DNA from: Cellvibrionaceae bacterium
GTDB taxonomy: Bacteria; Pseudomonadota; Gammaproteobacteria; Pseudomonadales; Cellvibrionaceae
Reading direction: 5' to 3'
Assembly: GCA_027012915.1 (NCBI GenBank)
Contig: JALUYN010000656.1
Coordinates: 1-5,699, forward strand
DNA: 5,699 nt
In this document: positions 1-5,626 of the stretch, one piece after another
Layout: each line of letters opens with the position of its first letter
How positions within the stretch are numbered: the first letter of the stretch is position 1
The notes under the pieces: generated by a model
The model's input: only the letters and a program-made list of their open reading frames with translations
Database searches by the model: none
Told to the model about the DNA's origin: nothing
Program-made: the position numbers and the translations under genes

Positions 1-52
1 GCGCCACAGCCTCGCGCTTGAACTCTTCTGTATATCTAATCCGTCCTGACAT
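1..52 (-). CDS. IS3-family transposase OrfA, N-terminal 17 codons (partial)
   Basis: The gene starts at an ATG (bases 52-50 on the minus strand), preceded by an AAGGAG ribosome binding site nine bases upstream (61-66 on this strand). The 17 visible residues begin MSGRIRYTEEFKREAVA. The pattern YTEEFK-x-EAV is the start of the helix-turn-helix OrfA of IS3-like elements, which binds the terminal repeats and is fused to the DDE integrase OrfB by programmed frameshifting in intact copies. Only the start is present, so it cannot be told whether the element is intact. The family call rests on a short stretch, but the second copy and the terminal sequence support it. Confidence 0.75.
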   Translation of the reverse strand, partial: MSGRIRYTEEFKREAVA

Positions 53-119
53 GGACCATAACTCCTTGCTTCCAGTTTTACCTTGCAAGGCGTCTACCGT
101 TCTAGGGGCACATCAGTCA
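1..119 (-). mobile_element. IS3-like insertion sequence, left end (partial)
   Basis: Read on the minus strand from base 119, this is the terminus of an insertion sequence: it begins TGACTGATGTGCCCC, runs 67 bases to an ATG and enters a transposase orfA that leaves the window at base 1. The boundary at base 119 is set by comparison with the second copy at 5601-5699. All 99 shared bases are identical, and identity stops exactly at the terminal TG. The encoded N-terminus (YTEEFKREAVA) is typical of OrfA proteins of the IS3 family, and a TG...CA end also fits that family. The subgroup cannot be assigned without the rest of the element. The target-site duplication would lie at the far end of the element, outside the window. 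Confidence 0.85.
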
Positions 120-256
120 TTAAGTTGTTGGCTGGTTAGGGTAGATGGAGCCCCATCAGAACTGCAGTTGTCGATTGAATAACAACCATTCGATTGAGCC
201 TGAGCCACACCGGCAAAACCAAGCACTGCCAAGGCTAGTAATATAGATTTAAGCAC
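113..256 (-). pseudogene. small secreted protein, 5' fragment cut by the insertion sequence
   Basis: A minus-strand reading frame starts at GTG (256-254) with an AAGGGAG ribosome binding site seven bases upstream (264-270). It encodes a clean Sec signal peptide: MLKS, then a hydrophobic stretch of leucine, alanine and valine, ending in an AQA cleavage site near residue 21. The mature part begins with SNGCYSIDNC and carries two cysteines (residues 25 and 31) that could form a disulfide. About 45 codons are native. Codon 46 spans the insertion boundary at base 119/120, and the frame ends at a TGA inside the insertion sequence. I do not recognise the family. The strong ribosome binding site and textbook signal peptide make this a real gene start. 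The missing 3' part should lie beyond the insertion sequence if this is a simple insertion. Confidence 0.65.
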
Positions 257-328
257 GTCAATACTCCCTTTCTCTTGTTGACGAACTCAAGCTATTGCTG
301 AAATTAAAAACTAATAAAACACCGAATA

Positions 329-347
329 ACGATAATTATCATTTTTC
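329..347. promoter_or_regulatory. possible Fur-like operator
   Basis: A perfect 10-base palindrome GATAATTATC (331-340) sits in an AT-rich context. It contains the GATAAT hexamer of which Fur boxes are built (consensus arrays of three NATWAT-type units), but the third hexamer is poorly kept, so this is at best a partial match. Its location between two divergent genes fits an operator. In AT-rich DNA such a palindrome can arise by chance. A different regulator, or none, is equally possible. Confidence 0.25.
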
Positions 348-410
348 TTTATTCATATTAAAAATAGGTTATACATTTATTTAATTTAACTTATGAGGAC
401 AACATTCCAA

Positions 411-437
411 TTGATCAAATTAGATCGCTCATATATT
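411..437 (+). promoter_or_regulatory. weak candidate sigma70 promoter for the efflux operon
   Basis: TTGATC at 411-416 (four of six matches to the -35 consensus) is followed after 15 bases by TATATT at 432-437 (five of six matches to the -10 consensus). The spacer is shorter than the preferred 17. Transcription would begin near base 444, which would leave a leader of about 50 bases before the GTG at 494 and would argue against the TTG at 443 as the start. The -35 element overlaps the TTGATCAA palindrome. No better pair was found nearer the gene. Confidence 0.25.
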
Positions 438-493
438 CAGGTTTGTTTGAACACACCCGGCGAGACCAACCAGGGGAAAGAAAGTTATTTGTT

Positions 494-1948
494 GTGATTC
501 AAGGCTGTTCGATCATCAAAGACTGGCATGTTGGCCTAGCACTTCTAGCTTGCGTGGGCTGTGATGGCGCGGCAAGCTCTATCACCCCTGACCCGACACT
601 CATAACTTCACCAGTACATCGCGGCGACATAACGATCATAGTCAACGCTTCCGGTAAAGTTGTTCCACAAGAGCAAGTCATGGTTGGTTCTGAAGTATCT
701 GGTCGCGTTATGACCGTCGATGTTGATTTCAACAGTGAAGTCGTCGCTGGCGAAATACTCGCAACTATTGATCCGTCAAGCTTCGAGAATCGAGTTCGGC
801 AGACCCAAGGACGATTATCGTCAGCGAAGGCCGAAGTGGACGTCCAACGTGCGGGCGTAGAGCGCGCGAAAATTAATCTCGAGCAAGCAGAAAACGTTCT
901 TAATCGCCAAAAAGACTTATTCGAAAAAAACGCCGCATCTCAAGCACGGTTGGATCAAGCGCAGCAAGCGCTTGGCGTAGCGAGGGCAGAGTTAAAGCTG
1001 AACTCCGCGCAACTAGCCAGAAGTCAGGCCCAGCTATCGCAAGCTGATGCAGAGCACCAATCTGCAGTTCTAGACTTAGAGCGAACCGTAATTTCGAGCC
1101 CGATTGATGGTGTGGTAATCGATAGAAAGGTTTCTGTAGGGCAAACGGTTCAAGCTAGTTTTTCCGCTCCAGAATTATTTGCTTTAGCGGCAGACTTGTC
1201 CGACATTCATGTTGAGGCAAAGATCATAGAAAGCGACGTCGCCGGATTTACCAAAGGTGATTACGCTAAGTTTACCGTCGACGCATTTGACCAAACGGTG
1301 TTTGAGGGCGAAGTCATACAACTTCGTTTAAAGTCTCAAGAAGCCAACAATATAGTTTCTTACACTGCGGTAATCTCAGCTGACAACTCCAGCGGCGAAT
1401 TGATGCCCGGCATGACTGCAAATCTTGAGATAACAACAGATGTGAACAAAGATGTTTTGAGGGTTTCCTCCCAGTCCATTAGGTTTCGTCCGACGGCTGA
1501 GCAAATTCAAAATCTCGCCTCCGATGCGGACACAATAGTAGCGAGTGAAGCGGATCCAATCAAAACAACCCTAGTACGTTTGAAAAGCATAGACCTCACT
1601 CCAGAAGCACTCGACCAGGTTAGCACAACGCTAGAGATTGCAGCTGCGCCATTGCTTGAGATTATAAATGATCCGAAGCGCTCGTTTATGCATACACCCA
1701 CGCGGATCAACCTAGTGGAGCTGATCGATAACGTATTATCCGAGCAGTTAAGCTCAGAATACTACTCCGCATATCGCTCGGTTGTCGCGTCTGAACGATT
1801 GGTGCGGGATGCTATGATATGGGTGAAGGTCAACGATGACGTGATGGAGCGTAGGATGGTTCGCATAGGAATGTCGGATGGCGCATTCGTTGAGGTCGTT
1901 TCCGGGTTAGTAGAAGGCGAAGAAGTCGTCACTGATATCGCTTCCTAG
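494..1948 (+). CDS. MacA-like periplasmic adaptor (membrane fusion protein), probable lipoprotein
   Basis: This protein is the periplasmic adaptor that would join the MacB-type transporter encoded next to it to the TolC-like channel. Numbered from the GTG at 494 (484 residues): a signal with lipobox LLAC (Cys20); first half of the lipoyl/barrel-sandwich domain (about 45-96); a long alpha-helical hairpin (about 97-198); second lipoyl half (SSPIDGVV, 201-208); a beta-barrel (about 230-320, with the MPGMTANLEI strand); and a membrane-proximal domain (about 323-484). The hairpin tip keeps the channel-docking pattern of the family: Arg138, then Leu142, then Ser149. The membrane-proximal domain is interrupted by about 100 extra, mostly helical residues (337-439). 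The start is uncertain. The frame is open back to 368, with a TTG at 443 whose upstream AGG is too close. GTG 494 gives a normal-length lipoprotein signal but lacks a well-spaced Shine-Dalgarno. It is separated from the ATPase gene by 41 bases. The family is firm; the substrate is unknown. Confidence 0.85.
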   Translation: MIQGCSIIKDWHVGLALLACVGCDGAASSITPDPTLITSPVHRGDITIIVNASGKVVPQEQVMVGSEVSGRVMTVDVDFNSEVVAGEILATIDPSSFENRVRQTQGRLSSAKAEVDVQRAGVERAKINLEQAENVLNRQKDLFEKNAASQARLDQAQQALGVARAELKLNSAQLARSQAQLSQADAEHQSAVLDLERTVISSPIDGVVIDRKVSVGQTVQASFSAPELFALAADLSDIHVEAKIIESDVAGFTKGDYAKFTVDAFDQTVFEGEVIQLRLKSQEANNIVSYTAVISADNSSGELMPGMTANLEITTDVNKDVLRVSSQSIRFRPTAEQIQNLASDADTIVASEADPIKTTLVRLKSIDLTPEALDQVSTTLEIAAAPLLEIINDPKRSFMHTPTRINLVELIDNVLSEQLSSEYYSAYRSVVASERLVRDAMIWVKVNDDVMERRMVRIGMSDGAFVEVVSGLVEGEEVVTDIAS

Positions 1949-1989
1949 TTTAGCTTAGAAAGCCATCCAGTCACACGATGGAGTGTTTT

Positions 1990-2688
1990 TTGAGTGAGCC
2001 AATCATCAATCTCAAAAGCGTTACCAAGACGTACGGGAAAGGTGCGGCAGAAATAGTGGCACTTGATAACGTAAACCTGACAATACGACAGGGCGAAATG
2101 GTTGCGATAGTTGGTTCTTCGGGGTCGGGCAAATCGACCATGCTAAATGTTTTGAGCGGAATGGATGCCGCGACTAAAGGAGAAATAGTCGTAAACTCCA
2201 AACACCTTAACTCATTGGATGGTCGCCAACTTGCTGAATTTAGAAACACAACCATCGGATTTGTGTTTCAGCAATTTCATTTACTTCCACGAAAGACGGC
2301 GTTGGATAATGTACGCCTACCACTTCTCTACAGGCACACGCATTCCAAAAGCTCCAAGGTAAGAGCGATGGAGTCTCTGAAGTTAGTTGGCTTATCAGAG
2401 CGTTCGACGCACAAGCCCAACGAGCTTTCGGGCGGACAACAACAACGGGTCGCTATTGCCCGAGCGTTAGTCGGAAACCCGAAAATCTTATTGGCTGATG
2501 AGCCAACGGGATCTTTGGACAGTTCTACGTCGGGCGAGATTTTGGATGTACTAAAAGACTTGAACTCCAAAGGAATTACAGTCGTGATCATTACGCACGA
2601 CCAAGAGGTCTCAAATCAAGCCAAAAGAGTAGTTTCATTAAGAGATGGCCGAATCGTTAGCGACATCTCACATGGAGAGCTCGCTTGA
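1990..2688 (+). CDS. MacB-type ABC transporter, ATP-binding subunit
   Basis: This cytoplasmic ATPase powers the split MacB-like transporter. Numbered from the TTG at 1990 (232 residues), it has every motif of an active ABC ATPase: A-loop Tyr15, Walker A GSSGSGKST (42-50), Q-loop in FVFQQF (Gln94), signature LSGGQ (146-150), Walker B ILLADE with catalytic Glu171, D-loop SLD (175-177) and H-loop His203. The FQQFHLLP segment and DEPTGSLD are typical of the MacB/LolD branch. An in-frame ATG at 1978 would add four residues but has no ribosome binding site, whereas TTG 1990 has GGAG six bases upstream (1980-1983) and gives the family-like start MSEPIINLKSV. The stop overlaps the permease start by four bases (TTGA), so the two are probably translationally coupled. 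In E. coli MacB the ATPase and permease are one polypeptide; here they are separate, as in many homologues. Confidence 0.92.
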   Translation: MSEPIINLKSVTKTYGKGAAEIVALDNVNLTIRQGEMVAIVGSSGSGKSTMLNVLSGMDAATKGEIVVNSKHLNSLDGRQLAEFRNTTIGFVFQQFHLLPRKTALDNVRLPLLYRHTHSKSSKVRAMESLKLVGLSERSTHKPNELSGGQQQRVAIARALVGNPKILLADEPTGSLDSSTSGEILDVLKDLNSKGITVVIITHDQEVSNQAKRVVSLRDGRIVSDISHGELA

Positions 2689-3917
2689 GAGTGTTTATCG
2701 TCGTTCTGTTGCCGTTAGCCGTTCAATCACTTTTGGAAAATCCTTTCCGTGCGCTACTCACAATGCTGGGAATTGTGATAGGTGTTGCCGCGGTTTTTTC
2801 TATGCTTTCGATCGGAGAGGGAGCACGGGAAAAGATATTGCAACAATTGGATAGCGTGGAGGCACGATCGATCACGATTTATCCAAATTGGAACAACGGG
2901 CGAGCGAGCGCCAGACGGCCTTGGCGCCCTTTTTCGGAGCGCGATGTAATCGAAATAAGGAGCATGGCCGGGGTTTTCGCCGCTACAGGAGACCTCTCAT
3001 CGGAATATAGCATCGTGTCTGCGGACGGTGACTGGCGAGCTAATGTTGTAGGCGTTGATACGCATTATTTAAAAGCAAACGACCTAGGGATTGAGCGCGG
3101 TCAACCAATTAGTGAAGTCAACGTTGACAGGAATGAGCTAGTCGCAGTCATAGGGCAAACTCTCGTCAACTCGTTATTCCAAGGGCGAAACCCAATAGGC
3201 GAAAGAATTAAAATCCAGAATATTCCATTCATAATCGTTGGCACGGTTAAAAACAATTCTGGTCAAAATTGGAGAGGTCAAGATTCTAACAATTTCGTTC
3301 TGATCCCAAGAAGCACGGGAAGAAACAGGCTTTTTGGTGGGCACCAATTGGTCCGAGATCAAGTCCGCTCGATTGCAGTTGTCGGTGTCGACCAATCTTC
3401 TTTGGCCAGCATAGAAAATGAAATAGATGTTCTTTTGCGTCAATCGAGGGGTCTAACTTCTGACGAAGCCCCCGACTTTAGAATCCTCAATTTTGCTGCC
3501 AACCGACAAGCTTTCGCCGAAAGCCAGAAAACGCTCAGTATTCTGTTGGCTGTTATGGGAGCGGTGTCATTGATCGTCGGAGGGGTTGGCGTAATGAACA
3601 TAATGCTGGTCGCTGTAACAGAGAGGACAAAAGAGATTGGTTTGCGAATGGCGGTGGGCGCCCGTCGTATCGATATTCTGGGACAGTTCTTCACTGAAGC
3701 GGTCTTACTATGCGCCACTTCCGGGGTCATTGGATTGGTTCTTGGATATCTGGCTTCAACGTCCACACTGCGATCCACGGATATGGAGATGATTTTTTCA
3801 GTCCGGATCGCTCTCTTATCATTCGCATCATCACTCGTAATTGGAGTAATTTTTGGATTTTTGCCAGCGTATCGAGCGTCGCGTTTAAACCCAATCGAGG
3901 CTCTTCGCAGTGATTAA
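2685..3917 (+). CDS. MacB-type ABC transporter, FtsX-like permease subunit
   Basis: This is the inner-membrane partner of the preceding ATPase (410 residues). Predicted order: a short cytoplasmic N-terminus; TM1 (about 22-44, in the family motif LLTMLGIVIGVAAVFSML followed by IGEGA); a large periplasmic MacB core domain (about 45-280); then TM2 (283-309), TM3 (336-357) and TM4 (374-395). Between TM2 and TM3 lies the hallmark coupling segment ERTKEIGLRMAVGARR (313-328), which contacts the ATPase. The C-terminus PAYRASRLNPIEALR is also diagnostic. Four TM helices with the large loop between TM1 and TM2 is the MacB/LolCE topology, in which ATP hydrolysis drives periplasmic conformational change rather than transport across the inner membrane. 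The start is TTG at 2685 with GGAG seven bases upstream (2674-2677), overlapping the ATPase stop. The 3' end overlaps the next gene by eight bases. There is no sign of truncation. Confidence 0.92.
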   Translation: MRVFIVVLLPLAVQSLLENPFRALLTMLGIVIGVAAVFSMLSIGEGAREKILQQLDSVEARSITIYPNWNNGRASARRPWRPFSERDVIEIRSMAGVFAATGDLSSEYSIVSADGDWRANVVGVDTHYLKANDLGIERGQPISEVNVDRNELVAVIGQTLVNSLFQGRNPIGERIKIQNIPFIIVGTVKNNSGQNWRGQDSNNFVLIPRSTGRNRLFGGHQLVRDQVRSIAVVGVDQSSLASIENEIDVLLRQSRGLTSDEAPDFRILNFAANRQAFAESQKTLSILLAVMGAVSLIVGGVGVMNIMLVAVTERTKEIGLRMAVGARRIDILGQFFTEAVLLCATSGVIGLVLGYLASTSTLRSTDMEMIFSVRIALLSFASSLVIGVIFGFLPAYRASRLNPIEALRSD

Positions 3918-5298
3918 ACAAAGACTTAGTCTGCTCGCGTTTTTGGGCTCGTTGTTAGTCTTCTCAGGAGGCGGGTGTACGAACGCACGAGTAGTGGACG
4001 CAGAAAAGCTGATCGCAGACGAGATCAACTCAATCCCGACCGGGTGGCAGTTTGCATCAAGAAATACAGACTTTGCAAACGAATGGAGCACTTTGTTTGA
4101 CGATGCATATCTGCAAGATTATATGCGGCGAGCAATTCAACAGAATCTTGATCTGAAACAATTTGAAGCAAGGCTGAGAGAGTCACAAGCAAATCTAAGG
4201 CAAGCACGATCTTTACTTGGACCCTCTGTAGCGGCGAATCTTGGAGCGAGTGGTGTAGCTAGTGTATCCGATGTCGCGGATACAGATCAAAGCTTTGGAA
4301 GCACGGTTAGTTTCCTTTGGGACCTAGATGTCTTTGGCGTGAATAAAGACACCGCAAGGCGTGCAATGGCGCAGACAGATGTCGAAAAAGCTCGATTATC
4401 GAGAAGAGTGAGGGAGCTGCAAGCGCAGGTCGCCTTAACCTACTTTCAGATCGTAGAAGCAGATCAACAGCTGCTAATCGCGCAGGAGAATCTATCATTC
4501 ATTGCTGAAACAAACCGTGTATCTGAGGCTAGATTTCAAGCTGGCGATATTTCACGTAGCGACTTAGCTCTGTCTGAACTGGAATTTGAAAACGCTAGAG
4601 CGAACGTAGAAATCCAGAACTTTGCTACGAGATCTGCTCGAAGGTCACTTTCTGTTTTGATAGGTGGCTTTGGTGACGACAGCTTGAAAGTATCTAGGGC
4701 TTTGCCAGCAAACCCCGAGTCTGGTGTAACAGAATACCCGGCAGACGTACTGAGCAATCGGCACGATGTATCTGCAGCAAGAGCGGCAGTACAAATTGAA
4801 CTCGAAAACTTGAAAGCGGTTGCTAAAGGCAATTTGCCCAGCTTCACCATCTCGGGACGATTGGCTGGCTCGACTAGCAGTCTTTTAGATCTTTTCGATC
4901 CGGATGTGTATTTGTCTTCTCTAGCATTGAATATCGATGCACTTCTTTACGACTCAGGCAGACTAGCCGCTCGTACAGAGGCGGCATCTTCCAGGGTTGA
5001 CGCGGCAGTTTTCGCATACGCTCAGACATTACGAGAAGCAGTTCTTGAGGTAAACAACTCGTTCGACGAAGCAGCCGCATTAAAGGAAGCATTTCTAATA
5101 TTGGAGCGAGCGAGAACATCAGCAGAAGAGGCATTGTCGCTTGAGCAAATTCGTTTCGAACTTGGAGAGGCAATTCTCCTAGATGTCCTGACTGTTCAAC
5201 GACGAGTGAATGCGATTAAGAGTTCACGTATAAACGTTGAACGAAGAATGTTAGACGCTCAAGTCGCAGCGTTTTTGGCATTGGGTGACAACGCATAA
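3910..5298 (+). CDS. TolC/NodT-family outer-membrane efflux channel
   Basis: This is the outer-membrane factor that would complete the tripartite pump (462 residues). An N-terminal signal (MIKQ, then a hydrophobic stretch to residue 19) leads to Cys23 in SGGGC, suggesting an NodT-type lipoprotein, although glycine at -3 departs from the usual Leu/Val of a lipobox. Two OEP repeats follow (about 60-250 and 270-460). Recognisable family segments are WSTLFDDAYLQDYMRRA (59-75), the RFQAGDISRSDLALSELE helix (208-225) in the first repeat, the linker around ADVLSNRHDVSAARA (278-292), and the equivalent RFELGEAILLDVLTVQRR helix (415-432) in the second. The start is GTG at 3910, inside the permease stop region, with GAGG nine bases upstream (3897-3900); the eight-base overlap implies coupling to the permease. 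Length is normal for the family. It is the last gene of the operon. Confidence 0.9.
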   Translation: MIKQRLSLLAFLGSLLVFSGGGCTNARVVDAEKLIADEINSIPTGWQFASRNTDFANEWSTLFDDAYLQDYMRRAIQQNLDLKQFEARLRESQANLRQARSLLGPSVAANLGASGVASVSDVADTDQSFGSTVSFLWDLDVFGVNKDTARRAMAQTDVEKARLSRRVRELQAQVALTYFQIVEADQQLLIAQENLSFIAETNRVSEARFQAGDISRSDLALSELEFENARANVEIQNFATRSARRSLSVLIGGFGDDSLKVSRALPANPESGVTEYPADVLSNRHDVSAARAAVQIELENLKAVAKGNLPSFTISGRLAGSTSSLLDLFDPDVYLSSLALNIDALLYDSGRLAARTEAASSRVDAAVFAYAQTLREAVLEVNNSFDEAAALKEAFLILERARTSAEEALSLEQIRFELGEAILLDVLTVQRRVNAIKSSRINVERRMLDAQVAAFLALGDNA

Positions 5299-5600
5299 GT
5301 TTCGCGCAATAGTTGGCGAGTACGCCGCAGGCCCGACCAAGTAAGTGCTTTCCGCTGGAGGCTAAAAACGCCACTCTGACCTTACACGCACGACGACTTA
5401 GCATGAGATGTTATTAATTGCGCGCTTCTTGTTTGTTTTGCCAATCCCTTTCAACGCGGTGTTCTCGCTGCACGAACTCATTCAATTCGGGCGCTCCACG
5501 GAAACTAGTCTATAAACCGGGAAGGTGTATGCCGATCCCGCTTTTCAGAATTTTGACCAGGAGAAAAGTATTTCCAAAGACTTGATCTACAACCAATGGC
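5299..5600. other. downstream region without a convincing gene
   Basis: About 300 bases lie between the channel gene and the right insertion-sequence end. Directly after the stop there is only a small GGCG-AGTA-CGCC hairpin (5315-5326) with no T-tract, too weak to call a terminator. The only coding hint is a possible broken frame on the plus strand (5408-5626). I see no RNA gene, repeat or strong promoter here. Confidence 0.5.
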
Positions 5601-5626
5601 TGACTGATGTGCCCCTAGAACGGTAG
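5408..5626 (+). pseudogene. possible decayed reading frame running into the insertion sequence
   Basis: From ATG 5408 a frame encodes 35 residues with a hydrophobic start (MLLIARFLFVLPIPFNAVFS) and stops at TAA 5513-5515. The same frame then continues open and encodes a plausible soluble stretch (VYADPAFQNFDQEKS from GTG 5525, then ISKDLIYNQWL). It crosses the insertion boundary at 5600/5601 and ends at TAG 5624-5626 inside the element. There is no ribosome binding site before the ATG. It could be the remains of a gene cut by the insertion sequence and hit by a nonsense change, or two unrelated chance frames. I do not recognise a family. Confidence 0.22.

Larger units (their letters stand above)
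257..493. other. AT-rich divergent intergenic region
   Basis: This stretch separates the minus-strand secreted-protein gene from the plus-strand efflux operon, so it should hold promoters for both. Bases 297-395 are markedly AT-rich compared with the flanking genes. The visible elements are the ribosome binding site of the minus-strand gene (264-270), the GATAATTATC palindrome at 331-340, a TTGATCAA palindrome at 411-418, and a weak -35/-10 pair at 411-437. A 34-codon open frame starts at ATG 393 and ends at TGA 495-497, but it has no ribosome binding site. Confidence 0.5.

Noticed and set aside
411..418. TTGATCAA palindrome as a regulator site
   Set aside because: Eight bases in AT-rich DNA occur easily by chance. 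The flanking bases do not extend the symmetry and there is no second copy nearby.
1949..1989. Gap between adaptor and ATPase genes as an internal promoter or regulatory hairpin
   Set aside because: The 41 bases show no convincing -35/-10 pair or stem-loop and read as an ordinary intra-operon spacer.
2645..2854. Plus-strand frame of 69 codons over the ATPase/permease junction
   Set aside because: It overlaps both real genes out of frame, covering the TTGA junction and TM1 of the permease. It is explained as a shadow.
499..5173. Numerous antisense open frames of 60-112 codons inside the four operon genes
   Set aside because: They lie entirely opposite strongly recognisable coding sequence, show no family motifs and have no independent start signals.
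5315..5326. GGCG-AGTA-CGCC hairpin just after the channel gene as a terminator
   Set aside because: The stem has only four pairs and no T-run follows, so it does not meet the criteria for an intrinsic terminator.
5216..5404. Minus-strand open frame of 62 codons across the 3' end of the channel gene
   Set aside because: Most of it is antisense to the last codons of the channel gene. It has no ribosome binding site or recognisable domain, and its cysteine- and arginine-rich composition looks like a shadow frame.
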